64,000 nt of DNA from Icerya purchasi. Lineage: Eukaryota > Arthropoda > Insecta > Hemiptera > Monophlebidae. The stretch lies in the NCBI GenBank assembly GCA_039619475.1, contig CM077116.1:23881191-23945190 (forward strand), read 5' to 3'. The notes below the pieces were generated by a model. The model was not told the origin of the DNA and ran no database searches. It was given only the letters and a program-made list of their open reading frames with translations. Positions 11,277 through 23,083 of this stretch are shown piece by piece. Each line of letters starts with the position of its first letter. The first letter of the stretch is position 1. The position numbers were made by a program, and so were the translations under genes.

Positions 11277-12050
11277 TTAGGATTCCGTACACATGAAATG
11301 CGCAGAACCTTGTTCAGAAACGACAAAAATATCAAATAAAAATTAATAATTCAGAAACGATTTGACTTATAAACTTGAAAGTGGATTATAAATTCTCTCT
11401 AAAATTTTCTTTAAGACAATCTGTGACTTCGAGTTAACAGATCATCCTGGGCGACAAAACACCCAAAAAACCGTCAAGGATATATAATGTAGAATTTAAA
11501 AGAACCTCAAAAATCACCCTTAAAAAATTCATAAGTCATCACCAGATAAACTTATAAAAGTGAAATTCAAAATATAAAACAAATCGTAGAAGCCCTTTCA
11601 TAAAATCAAAGAATTACAATTAAAAAATGACATGGATCCCCCCCCCATGGAGCCACAAACCGGGAAAAAAGTATGTTCACGTAAGCAATAGCCTGAGTAA
11701 AAAAGTTGAAGAAATCAAAACGTATCTCAAATCACTTTACAAGAAAACTATAGTCGAGTTGACAACTTTATATTTAGGCCTTCAGGGCTTTTTTTTTCGG
11801 GGCATGCAATATATCGATGGAATGATCGTTATTTGTTGGGAATGTAAACGTATTTCATTTCCTTAACGAAACTTCCGAAGTTGGCGAAAAGTTCAAAAAA
11901 GCGTGAAAAATTACGTGTTTATCCCTCTCTTCGCAGCGCGAAAAATCACATTTCTTTGTTTTGGATTTAGTATTATGTAAATGTAAATTATAGTTATCTT
12001 TAAACAGACGGACTCCTCAGCGCATGAATCATTATGCTCGACTAAACTTG
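11277..12050 (-). mobile_element. HP element copy, left arm of an inverted pair
   Basis: The copy starts at TTAGGATTCCGTACAC, the eroded hairpin terminus. It continues through the conserved subterminal region (GTTCAGAAACGACAAAAATA and onward to about 11640) and one HP monomer (about 11780-11960), and ends at GCTCGACTAAACTTG. It faces an inverted copy at 12391-13720, so the two arms could form a very large foldback. Confidence 0.8.
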
Positions 12051-12235
12051 TATTATGTTATTCAGTTTCTGCTAAATATAAGCATTCTTTTAGTAACGTA
12101 AAGACGTAATATTTTTTTCAGTGTTAAGTTCATAAATGATGCCGTGACAGTTTCAAATTAATTTATTTTATTGGAATCTATATTTTTATTCGTGATAATC
12201 ATATGCGGCAAAAAAAAAAACTGTTTGAAGATATT

Positions 12236-12390
12236 GTAACCAGAATTTCAACAAACAAATGGAACTGGACAGGACATGTTTTAAGATTAACAGACGGAAG
12301 ATAGACAAAAAAAGTACTGAACTCGCGACCATACGCAGGAAAACGGAAACAAGGAAGACCTCCCCAATGGCCGGATGATATAATAAAAAA
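12236..12390 (+). pseudogene. LINE C-terminal fragment between the HP arms
   Basis: The translation reads NKWNWTGHVLRLTDGR, a stop where Trp is usual, then KRKQGRPPQWPDDIIKKF. This matches the C-terminus of RTE-like LINEs (KWRWAGHVAR followed by GRPPTRWTDDI). It runs straight into the HP boundary GTTCAGTCAAGCATGATG. Either it is a separate scrap, or HP sequence is the 3' UTR of this LINE. Confidence 0.7.
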
Positions 12391-13720
12391 GTTCAGTCAA
12401 GCATGATGCTTCATGGGCTGAGGATTCTATAATTTACGTTTACTTAATACTAAAAACAAAACAAAGAAATCAGAGTTTTCGCGCTGCAAAGACGAAGAGA
12501 CACATCATTTTATGTTTTTTTTTTTAACTTTTCGCTTACTCTGAAAGTTTCGTTAAAGAAATGAAATACAAGTTTGTTCCTGACAAAAAGCGGTCTTTCC
12601 ACCAACACAACACATGCTCGGAAAAGAAATATTTTTTTCGAAAATTTTGAGCTTTTGGTGCCACGAGGGCCCAAATTCAAAGTTGAAAGTCCAGAAACTA
12701 CAAACAGGATGTGTACATTTTTAACGTTGTTTAAAATTTTTAACTATAATGCTGGCAGCGCTAGACACGTCATTTTATGTGTTTTTTTTTAAATTTTCCA
12801 GCAACTTCAAAAGTTTCGTTAAAGAAATGAAATTCGATTTCGTTCCTAACAAAAACCAATCTTTCCACCAATATATCACATGCCCGGGAAAAAAAATATT
12901 TTTTTTAGAAAATTTCAAGCTTTCGGCGCCCCGAAGGCTTAATTTTAAAGTTGCAAAGCCGGATGTTCCAAACTAAAGGATGCTAATATTTTGAATCTTG
13001 TTCAAAATTTTTAGCTATAGTACTCACGCCGCAAAAGGGGCTACACATTTTTTGCGCTTTTTTGAACTTTTGGCAAACTTTGAGAGTTTGGTTAAGGAAA
13101 TGACTTATGGCTTCGTTTTTAACAAATAGCAATCTTTCCAACGATATATCACATGCCCGGAATAAGAAAAATATTTTTCAAAACTTTCGAGTTTTCAGCG
13201 CCCCGAAGGTTTAAATATAAAGTTGTAAGCTCGGCTATAATTTTCCTATAAAGCGGTCCTTTGCGCATAAGTTTGAGATAGGTTTTGGTTTTCTCTACTT
13301 TTTTAATCGAACTATTATGTGCGTGAACATGATTTTTGTTGGTTTTTTTGCCCTAAGGGGAGTCCGTATAATTTTTTGCTTTTATGAAAGGGCTTCTACG
13401 ATTTGTTTTGTATTTTGAATTTCACTTTTATAGGTTTATCCGGTGATGAGTTATGAATTTTTTAAGGGTGATTTTTGAGTTTCTTTTAAATTCTACATTA
13501 TATATCCTTGACGGTTTTTTGGGTGTTTTGGCGCCCAGGATGATCAGTTAACTCGAAGTCACAGATATTCTTAAAGAAAATTTTAGTGAGAATGTATGAT
13601 CCAATTTTGAAGTTTATAAGTCGAATCGTTTCTAAATTATTGATTTTTATTTGATTTTTTTGCCTTTTCTGAACCATCTTATTATGATATTCCGTACATT
13701 ATATGTGTACGGAATCCTAA
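12391..13720 (+). mobile_element. HP element copy, right arm of the inverted pair
   Basis: It begins GTTCAGTCAAGCATGATGCT and carries three HP monomers in tandem (spacing about 265-275 bp between repeated landmarks near 12552, 12817 and 13092). It continues through the conserved subterminal block and closes with a terminal hairpin: ATTCCGTACA, TTATATG, TGTACGGAAT, then CCTAA at 13716-13720. It is the most complete + orientation copy in the window. Confidence 0.82.
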
Positions 13721-14149
13721 CAAGCCGGTTATACACGGATACGCGAAGGCTGCTCGAAGAAGAAAAAATTACATCGACAATATTTTAACTTTCCTTTTTT
13801 TGTACAACTTACATAAATCGATGATATTTTAAGTATTCGCATTTGTCATGTTACTGAAAAATTTTCTAAAAAAATCCTCTGTTTCCACGTTATTTGGCGA
13901 CTACCGCCAATCAGTATTGATCGATATTGATCGATACGCATATGGTAGTACCAGTGATATTTTGGAAGGAACGAAGAATGATTAAAATTAGCCTGTGCGC
14001 GAACAAACATTTAAAAAAAGATACACGACGAACAGATAACTTCTTCTTTTCGAAGTTGGACAAAACGCGGAATTTCTCTGTACCAATCTCGAAACGAAAT
14101 CTCTCTTTCAATCGTACTGCTCGATTCCGAGCGTCGTGACTACCTATTT

Positions 14150-14460
14150 GTACATTAAAGCTGTGCAGATAGAGGTATAGTGTTCACAACAATTGTTATA
14201 TGCAACGCGAGTGTTTATGCAAGACTACACTTGGAACTGATTAGTAATCGTTTGATTTATCGCGCTACAAATCACTCCGCTGTGTGTCTGCTGCCGTATA
14301 CTAACTAGCGTGCGTACGATGGTGTCAGTAGTGGTTTGCCGTTGCCTTCCATATGAATCTATTAGCGAGTATTTCAATTTTAAGTTTTTGTAATAATTTC
14401 TGTCGCCGCCTGGGATCGAATTTAATACTTCCATAACGGAAACCAAGCGCTCTACGATTA
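14150..14460 (-). mobile_element. tRNA-related SINE copy (same body as the 35.8-36.3 kb SINE)
   Basis: The stretch shares long blocks with 35815-36200, for example CAATTGTTATATGCAACG and ATGCAAGACTACACT, plus a region before TTTCTGTCGCCG. On the minus strand a box B-like TTCGATCCCAGGCGGCGAC and the tail of a box A-like GTAGAGCGCTTGG are visible, so the head is tRNA-like, with the D-arm side eroded. No 5S-like segment is detectable next to this copy. Confidence 0.72.
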
Positions 14461-15221
14461 TTATATATTAAGCCATCTTGTTGTATAACTACCGGGTAAC
14501 TTTGTTACCTTCGTGTATTATAATAATTTTACTAGTCTACGGTGTATATAATAAATCATTTTTTTTTTGTTATTTGTAGGTGGTGTTCAAGTGCGTAGAC
14601 CATCAACCATCAATTTCAATGACTCTGTCAGAACCGCGTGTTTGTTCGTACGTTTTAGAATTGGAATCGGAATATATATGTACAATTTTATCTACTACCG
14701 ATGAAAATGGCTTGTTTCAAGATGATTTGCTTGAGCCGAAAAATAGTATTTATTAACCGCATAATTCTTCTTTTCCCCCTGTACTGTAATTAATAAATTA
14801 GGTAATTTCTAAGTCATATCGTATTTTGAAAATTTCTAAAGCCTAAGTATATTATTATACTTTTCCTTTGTTACTTTTCCTTTGTTAAATATGCGCAATT
14901 CATTCTCGGATGAATTTTTATATGAAAGTATCGTCAGCAGCTGCAGCGCAGTTTGGCCCGAAATATCTTTTGGAACGTAGTCAACTGTGAATTTATAAAT
15001 AAGCCTAAGTTCCTCTTTGTAAACATATTGCGATTCGATAATGATGTAAAAAGTTTACCTTAGCCGATAATTTTTTCGCTACAATATTATTAAAAAATGG
15101 CGGCGTTCATTAGATTTTTATTATTTCGCAGATTTCGATAAGTACAAAAGGCGTGTTAAATTAGTATATATTAAACACGTTCGATTACCGCGAAATTGCA
15201 GGTGCCGGGTTTGAGACTTAC

Positions 15222-15273
15222 ATTAATCGGGGGACTCGGACGATTTCCTACTTAGTCCGAGGTCAGATTAATT
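15222..15273. repeat. Short imperfect hairpin
   Basis: GACTCGGAC and GTCCGAGGTC form the upper stem and ATTAATC/GATTAAT the lower stem, around a loop of about 12 bases. It could fold as RNA, but nothing ties it to a known RNA family. Confidence 0.35.
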
Positions 15274-15586
15274 ACTAGAAAAAGATGACAAAATAAAGAG
15301 TAATCGAAGGATGCGGGCAACTAGCAGTCTGCCGTCTTTGTTATTATTAACTCGGTATGTTATGAAAAGTTTAATGAGATAGTCCCTTACGACGAAACCC
15401 GGACAAAGATTCATGCAACACAGGCCCCTTTTATTTACAATAAAAAATGTTTCCGTCCTACTCTTATCTTACATGATGAATACCGATTATTGAATGATTT
15501 TTGCTTTCGACCGTTTTTTCGCTCCCGTTTAATCGTGTTACGGTTCCGCTCACTGTTAACGTCTAAATTGGTTCAGGCGCCATTGA

Positions 15587-15616
15587 AAAAAATAAATAAA
15601 TAAATAAATAAATAAA
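15587..15616. repeat. (AAAT)n microsatellite
   Basis: About seven AAAT units. A purine-rich A/AAAAC tract follows at about 15756-15800. Confidence 0.85.
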
Positions 15617-16142
15617 ATGGAAACAAAACAGGAAAACAAAAGAGAAAAGAGAGAAACCTTTTCTACCTACCGCAGAGCGGTTCATAGTGTCCCTCGCTCA
15701 GAACGTCTACCACGAGGATTGGACTAAAAACCCGGAAAAACAAAACGAAATTAAATAAAATAATAAAAAAAAAACAAAAAAAAACAAAAAAAAAAAAAAC
15801 GATATATTTTATGTATCTAACAAAACTTAATAGGCGATTATATTCTACACTACTAGTTACTGAAATTCTTCTGCGTACAACTTGCGAGCGAGATGCGACC
15901 AACGATAGCAGATCGATCACGATGTTGATCGGACGGCGAAGAAAATAGAAGAAGCCCTCGGCTTCGAAAGACGTTAGTATTTATATGCAACAATTTCCGT
16001 AGCAGAGCAATTGTCTAGGCTTTGCTTCTAATGCGAAATTTCCCATCAATCGCTCGACTGATGTCCGATACCCCTTTTACTACTACTAATATTTAATTGC
16101 AAGCCTAGTGCAACAAAACACGTTCTACCTCGGTCGTTTACG

Positions 16143-16810
16143 ATGAGTGAGCAACGAGTACCAAGTAGCGTTGCACAACGCATTATTATCAAGTTTCTTA
16201 GTAACGAAGGTGTAGTAAAAGCTAGTGAAGAGAGATCGCGATCACAGTTCGGAAATGAAACATTATCGAAGAGTCAGGTATGTAAGTGGCATCGTTCGTT
16301 CAGTAGCGAACGAAATACAGTCGAAAATTTAACTCATCTACATCGTCCGAACACTAGCATTACGCGCGAAAATATTAAGCCTATTGAAAGACTCATTAAA
16401 CGTGGCTTATGATGGAAGGACTATTAATGCCGAATACTAATATTAAATTTTCGATTCAGTCAAGGCGACGTATCATTCCAAAAGACGCGGCGTTCTGATC
16501 TGACCCATATTTCTTTTGCATGAAAACGCTAGGCCGCACACAGCTGCTCTTACTCGAGCCAAACTCGATCAAAAGCACTGGACAACCGTTGAACATCCGC
16601 CATCATATAGTCCAGATTTAAGTCTCACTTGTTTGGACTGTTAAAACAGGCACATTAGGTGGACAACGATTTGAAGATGTTGAAGGTTGTATGCAATTCG
16701 TGCGCAATTAGCTCTCCGACTTCATTCGTTCTTTGATAAAGGTATTAAAAAATCACCAAAATTCTGGGGAAAATGTATTAATAAAGGCGGAGAACCATGT
16801 AGAAAAATAA
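16143..16810 (+). pseudogene. Decayed mariner-like transposase
   Basis: The first frame (16143-16412) is a mariner N-terminus: an acidic MSEQR start, a helix-turn-helix with LSKSQVCKWHRSF, then RPNTSITRENI. A stop follows. After an internal deletion, the frame from about 16510 shows LLHENARPHTAALTRA, in which the second catalytic Asp of HDNARPHTA is Glu. It continues with HPPSSPDLS (cf. YSPDLAP) and KFWGKCINKGGEP, the usual C-terminus. The D,D,D core is broken and about a third of the protein is gone. It differs from the intact mariner at 3.4 kb and belongs to an older family. Confidence 0.8.
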
Positions 16811-17439
16811 AATAGTGCTAGTGTTAATTCAAAATTCTTTATTTTCCTTCTTCGAATTAATATTTAAATCAAAAAGCCGATCTATTTGGTTTTCGTTACA
16901 ATGGCCTCTGCATTGCTTCTTTTTTTTTTCTTTCATATATAGTCTCAAATAAACTATCCAAGTTGTTTCATATACATTTATGATAGATCAAATTTATTCG
17001 GATAATTGCTTTCGCGTTCTTTTATTACAATTTAATTGAGAGATTTATATCGTTTCAAAACAGTCCTTGAACGCTGAAATATTTTATTTTTTTTGAGCCT
17101 TTATACGCAGTTAAACTTTCCACCTTACTTTAGTTTTAGTAACCTTGAACGCAACTTGTTTTTTACTCTGATAAGTCCAAATTCATGATCTAATTAACGA
17201 AGCCCTGAATTTCGTAGTTCATCAATTACTGAAATTTCTCGCGACATGCGAATCTAAGTAGTATTTTTACCTATTTCCTCGTTAAAATGGTATTTAATTT
17301 AAAAGTTTAATATCACTAAAATTTTCCGCTTACATATGTACACATCCGACGGTAAAGAATACTTTCAACTACGAAAGTTCATCGTTATCGTTCTTTACCG
17401 TTTAAGTCACTGTACATTATTGATCGGCGAAAAGTTCAG

Positions 17440-17830
17440 AGGAACGTTTAATTTAAAATAACATTTCTGGAGACACTCATTCAGCAAGTGCAGGAGTTGT
17501 TCAATGAATAGGAGAATGATCCGGAGGAAAAGAGGATTTATGACTCGGTGTTCCTGGACCTGAGTTAGGCCTTTGACATGGTTTCGCACATGCTGTATAA
17601 ACTAAGAACATATTTGTTTTATCATTATGACGGAACCATGTTTAAATAAAAGGTACTTTCAGGTCAAGCAAGAGAAGAATTATTCGATTGATATATGTAT
17701 ATCCCTGAGGTGTCGCAGAGATAAGTAGTGCTTAAACCAACGTTCCGGGTTCTACGTTCAGTGGACAGGAATCGTTCTAGTGATTAGTTTATGCAAAAGA
17801 ATCTATTGATAGCTCAATAGGCTAAATGTA
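17440..17830 (+). pseudogene. Jockey-like reverse transcriptase fragment
   Basis: The reading ENDPEEKRIYDSVFLDLS, stop, AFDMVSHMLYKL matches the Jockey RT block whose intact form reads VFLDVSQAFDKVWH followed by LLYKL (compare 32266-32667 in this window). Further downstream only scraps such as QAREELF can be read. Several stops make it inactive. Confidence 0.7.
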
Positions 17831-18084
17831 GAGTAGCAGAAAAAAAAAAAAAAAAATCGAAAATTATAAAGAATTAAAATTACAGTACGGAGGAAAAATT
17901 GTTTTTTTTAATTATTTTAATATGCAGTTATTTTAAATAAAAAATATCGAAATATTGAAAATTGTAACAATCTAAGAGTAGATATAAAAGCTAAATTTTC
18001 TCCTATCCTTCAGGTTTGTGTAGGTATGTCATATAGCCTTTTTTTTTTTTTTTTAATTTTCATAATGAAATATTTATTTAAAAA

Positions 18085-18109
18085 ATATATATATATATAT
18101 ATATATATA
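18085..18109. repeat. (AT)n microsatellite
   Basis: About 12 AT units following an A/T-rich lead-in. Confidence 0.85.
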
Positions 18110-19159
18110 AATCAATTTCTAAACTTGCCTGTATGCCGGCGATTCATTCGAGTACTTATTAGTTGGGGTTCACACGTGATTTATAACTAGACACGTAAAT
18201 GTCAATTTTTTTACGGGTAGGGTTTCCTACCTATAATACAGTCAACTTTGTTTATTTCGTTTTTTATTAATTGTTTGCACGTTTTTATTGTAAATATAAG
18301 TTGTTTTCATTTATGTTCCGATACGTTCAGATAAAAAATGAATAACGGGATAATTTTTTGTTTATTTATTTTTTTTTTTTTATGTAAGCTTATCTGCGAC
18401 AAGAAGAGTACATCGCATTCATTATTTAGCCATATGGTGGCCTGAATTTTAAATTAACTAAAAAATGACGAAATGAGTATGCGTTATATTAATATTAAAT
18501 AATTTATCAGTCTGTTTCGTATGACTTTAAAGTGCAGTTTACTACGCTTTATGCAGGTTACGCAAAATACTGCAAATACACAACTCAGCACACATTTGAA
18601 AGTCGGGCGCATTTTCTTTTATGCAACTGCCTTCTAACGACATTCAATGAAAAACACTGCGTGCGTTTGGCGCGTGCTATTTACGTGTACTACTAATGTA
18701 GCAAGCAAACAACGCACATAGAGAAATATTCGGTGGCGAATACCTGCAAACAGAATGCCAATGTGCGAATGGTTTTCTGTTCGTTGTCGGTAAATTTGAA
18801 TTGCTCATTTTTAACGCTGTTTATTTTGTTCGTCGCATTTATTTTCCCGCCTTCGCCGCCAAAAATTATTTGAGAACGAGAACGTTGTTTCTGCGTTTTC
18901 GTTTCTTTTTCTTCTGTTCGTATTGTTTCACATCTTTGATTATGGTTTCATATTGTATTTTAAAATTAATTAATGATTACTATAACATGTACTAATGAAA
19001 ACGTTTGTTACTTATTGATTGATGAATACAAAAAAAAAAAAAATGAGCAGTTTAGAATCCACAGCATGATTTCTATTTCGATAAGCTACAAAACCGTGAC
19101 GAATTCTATTAAAGGCAAAGAATTGTCCGATGCAAAATTGACGATGAAATCACCTGCTA
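18110..19159. other. Unassigned region, partly GC-richer
   Basis: 18540-18780 is somewhat richer in G+C than its surroundings (CGCGTGCTATTTACGTGTAC and similar), which may mean old transposon sequence. I find no motif to classify it, and the small reading frames look accidental. Confidence 0.3.
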
Positions 19160-19515
19160 ATAGCATTGGAAATTATTTAATTTCCTTAACGAAACTTTCC
19201 AAATTGGTCAAAAATTCAAAAAAGCGCGAACAATGACGTAGCCCGAAACTTTTTCAAAAAAAATATATATTTTTTTCTGGGCAAATGATATATTGATGGA
19301 AAGAAAGCTGTTTGTTGAGGACGAACCGTATTTCATTTCTTTAACGAAACGTTCAATATTGGAAAATAGTTCAAAAAAGTGTGAAAAATTATGTATCTCT
19401 TCTTTTTCATGGCAGAAAAAATCAGATTTCTTTGTTTTGAATTTAGATATAAACGTAAATTATAGTCTACATACGGAATTCTCAGTACATGGAACAATAT
19501 AATTGACTGAACTTG
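19160..19515 (-). repeat. HP repeat family fragment
   Basis: One and a part HP monomers: TTAACGAAAC at about 19188 and again at 19341, GTTCAAAAAAGTGTGAAAAA, then the family boundary in degraded form ending TTGACTGAACTTG. Confidence 0.72.
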
Positions 19516-20197
19516 ATTAGGTTGCTTTTAATTCCACATTATATTTGCTTGAAGTACTTTTTTTTTAATTTCATCCTCAAATTACAAATTGTTTAAAGCT
19601 AATTTTAATTGTGATTTATGTGAATAATTTGAAAATTATTAATAAACTCTTTAAAGCAAACGGGTATGTAATTTACACCACATTTTCAACTACAATCGTT
19701 GCATGGTGGTACAATTTGTGAATCATCTCTGTATTTTCTTCTATAAAGCAACATATAGGTATAAAATCTGTACCAACTATGTCATATACTCTCTTTCAGT
19801 CCATAAGATGTTGAAAAACAATAAATTAAAAATTTTATATAAATTCTTGTTTAGATTATCATTAAAATATAACATAACCGTAAATTCAGGAAAAAAACGG
19901 AAAAAGTTTTGTGCATGATGGATTAATACAATCTATTTCAGTATTTGAAAAAGTTAATCCACTCCTGAATTGTGGAATTTATATGATACCTTTGCAAAGG
20001 CGCACTCAGGATTTTATTTTGGTCGGGGCTAGAATTTAGAAGATGAATTAGGGGGTGGTAACTCGGTATCTCGACTAAGTACACCTATCTATTTCCGTGG
20101 TCTGTAAATTAAAATAGAAAAAAAAAAGTATATATACAAAATTAACGAATAATATTTTTTTTTAAATTACAAAAGTGACGAATTTTATTTTAAAAAA

Positions 20198-20198
<1 letters not shown>

Positions 20199-20240
<42 letters not shown>
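20199..20240. repeat. (AAT)n microsatellite
   Basis: About 14 AAT/TAA units. Confidence 0.9.
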
Positions 20241-20324
20241 GAAACGTAACATTATGTTTGTAATAAGCACAAATTAGGTAAGCATACTAATTTTATTTTA
20301 AAAAAAATAGGTAAAAGTATATAT

Positions 20325-21264
20325 GACTTGGCGCGACAAAAGGTACTACAAGTCGAATTTTTTTTTTCGGTATTTTGAAAACTAGAGACCTTCCCGATCA
20401 AAATGAGTCCAATTCAAACCCTCTTTCTCTAAAATTCACAATTTTGTAAGCATTTGAATTTTCAGTAGTGAAAAATCAAATTTTGAGAAAATCGAGTTTA
20501 AAGAAAAAACAAAGACAATTCACTACAATTATTATTATTTTTTTCTATCAATTTCTAAAAAAAGTTGAAAACCGTGACTAATACATTTGTTTCGATTCCC
20601 CTATCAGTAAAATAAATTTATTAAAAGGTATTTTGAATCTTCGGTGGTAATGAGTTTAAAGAAAAAACAAAACTTTTAAAAATGCTACTGAATAATTGCT
20701 TATATAAAAGTAAATTTTTTTCCAATCTATTATTTACATAATTCTTATAACATTTTCAAAATTAATGATTTCATGAAAGAATAAAGGAGTAGAGAAACTG
20801 AACAACAGAAGTTCGCCTTACCGAATTTCAAATGATCTTGTTCATTACTATCACTCGCAGTATCTGAATCTTTTGTTCCATAGGTTTCTTCTCCTCTTTC
20901 GAAATATTCTTCTACCAGTTTTTGAATGCATTGTGCGTCGCATTCATCGAAATATTCATGAAAACAGCATTATTATCACGAAATGTTCAGCGCAGATAGA
21001 AATTAAGTGATTAGGCGCGCAGAAAAGACACCAGCGACTTGTGGTACCATTCTCAAATCCAAAGTCGGCAACTTCAAATCCGTTTTTCTCCCACTTCCCG
21101 ACTGAAATACGCTTTGCGCGTTTGCCACCGTGTAGTCCACATGTTTAACCACCAGAATTCGCAAAAAAACGATTTTTGATATTTTTGACTTTCGTTCATG
21201 TTTTTCGCTCTAACTCGAAAACTTGTTTTCCGACTTGTGGTGGTACCTTTTGTCGCGCCAGGTC
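20325..21264. mobile_element. 940-bp TIR DNA element, possibly piggyBac- or hAT-like remnant
   Basis: Imperfect terminal inverted repeats of about 35 bp open with GACTTGGCGCGACAAAAGGT on the left and GACCTGGCGCGACAAAAGGT on the right (reverse complement). The flanks (GTATATAT and ACATATAA) are only weakly similar, so a target duplication is unproven. On the minus strand, about 20815-20965 holds an open stretch containing CFHEYFDECD then an acidic run, with WCLFCAPNHLISICAEHF just upstream in another frame. The Cys/His spacing recalls the C-terminal zinc domain of piggyBac transposases, but that is only a suggestion. Confidence 0.6.
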
Positions 21265-22019
21265 ACATATAACACATTATATACTTGTAATATAAGCAAA
21301 AAGTAAATATGTATGTTCTTAAAAAAAAAAATTAAGTAAAACAAAACGTTACAAAACGAAATTAGGATTTCGAAGATTTTTTTGGGGGAGCAATGGCCCC
21401 GTGGCACCCCCCTTGAGTGCGCGCCAATGTACCTTTGGCACGTTTATATCATCCAATTAGGATTCCATACACTATGTTTGTATGAAATTTCAACAAAGAA
21501 TTTAATGCTAAAGCATGTTTTATAGCGGTGAATGAAAAAAATTTATATGTGAATATGACGCAAACGTGTAGAAATAAAAAAAAAAAGAAAAACGAGAAGA
21601 ATAAGAATTTAAGTAACGTCAACAGTTAGCTGGGATCATACAACTATTTTTATTAATAAACATACGTTCATTCAAATACTTCAGTTTGTTATATTTAAAT
21701 GTAAGAAAACATATTTGTTAATACAGCCACTGTCGATGATAACTTTAAAAAAGTTTATAATTAACTCATACATTTTATATAGTAAAAGTTACCACAAAAT
21801 TGTCACGTTCTCTGTAAAATTTCACAACGTAAACTAAAATATATTAATCTATTTATGGACAATAAAAGAAAAAACGTAATAGGTATCTTTCAACTTTTAA
21901 TTGATCTAAGAAATGGCACCACAAACCCCACACAACCTTTATTTCATTTGTTATGTATTATAAAAAAAAAATGCTTAAACCGATAATGAAGCTAATTTGT
22001 CTTTTTTAAAAATACACAA

Positions 22020-22345
22020 TTTGAGCTTTCATCTTTTGGCCGTTTAAATTTTGAATAGAGTTTAACCTTTAGGCTTTTATCTTTTGAAAGCTCAAATATG
22101 GCTTTTGAATTAAGCTAATGACATTTAAAAATGTTTGTCTTTCAGCTTTTAACTTTTGGCTGGCTTTTAAGCCTTATGTTAATGCATAATGAACGGAATA
22201 TAATAAATGTTTTCAATTAGCTTTTACTGAAATTCACTTCGTAAGTTAAAAGCTAATAGTTAATATAATTTGAAATATTTTAAGCCTAATTCAAAAGTTG
22301 TATTTGAATTTTCATAAGCCTAAAGCCAAAAGCCTAAGCTTTATT
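22020..22345. repeat. AAGC/AAAAGC-motif-rich, partly inverted region
   Basis: The hexamers AAAGCT, AAAGCC and their complements recur many times on both strands (for example CTTTTATCTTTTGAAAGCTC and AAGCCAAAAGCCTAAGC). Dense subterminal repeats of this kind occur in non-autonomous hAT elements, but I see no clear termini or 8-bp duplication. Confidence 0.35.
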
Positions 22346-22875
22346 CTTCAAGGACGCAAATCATATTAAGTTTAAATCGTATTGCGGTTTGACTTTCATG
22401 AGTTTCAGCTTGTCCTCTCGTTTACTTTTTTCGCCTATTTAGCTATATTTTATAAAAATATTATTGCTCTATTTGGAAAATTAATTTTTATATATTGAAA
22501 AATTATTTTTTACTAAATGTAAAACGATAATTAAGTTATCGAACTTATGCAATGACTGCCTAAAAATAAACTAATGTAACGGACAACATCAATTAATTTC
22601 ATTGTTAAAATTATTAAAGAAATTGTAAAGGCTCGAGAATTGCATAATTAGTCATTTTTATTAAATTTTTAATAAATGTAATTTTCAAAAAGAAAATAAA
22701 AATGATACAATTTATTCCGATATAATATGTACAATCTACATGCACTGTGAAAAAATTTGTCCTATTAAAAAATTTTTGGAATCGGTAAAAGTTGAACCAG
22801 TGAAGGCCAGTTGTAAAATGATTTATAAATTTTGATGCTATATTTTATCTTCTGAATTAAGTGCATTGAGGAATA

Positions 22876-23083
22876 ATGGATGACAAGAAATACGAAAAAT
22901 TGTACGATTATGAAGTAGCTGCCGCTGTCGCAGATGATCCACAAACGCTGTACGATTCTGATTGGGAATATGCAAGTCAACATTATACGGGTCAAAAATG
23001 GTTTGGCCCATTAGCTGCTTTTGCAGGTGGCTGTAGTATCCATTATATTTTTAATATCAACTCTAGGAGGCCGTGGTGGGCTG
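22876..23083 (+). CDS. NDUFC2: NADH dehydrogenase 1 subunit C2 (complex I B14.5b), exon 1
   Basis: NDUFC2 is an accessory membrane subunit of mitochondrial respiratory complex I, placed in the inner membrane. Exon 1 encodes residues 1-69 plus one base of codon 70: an acidic N-terminus, then WFGPLAAFAGGCSIHYIFN, which matches the first membrane helix of the family (human: GFLGYCSGLIDNLI), then SRRPWWAG (human: RRRPIATAG). The ATG at 22876 follows an in-frame TGA at 22867-22869, which supports this start. A GTAAAT donor follows at 23084. Spliced to 26993-27136 and 37195-37244 it gives about 133 residues; the human protein has 119, and the extra length is N-terminal. The three exons join with consistent phase, which makes the call firm. 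Confidence 0.93.

Noticed and set aside
16143..16412. A short intact host gene
   Set aside because: It is the N-terminal part of a dead mariner transposase; the remaining motifs follow downstream in broken form.
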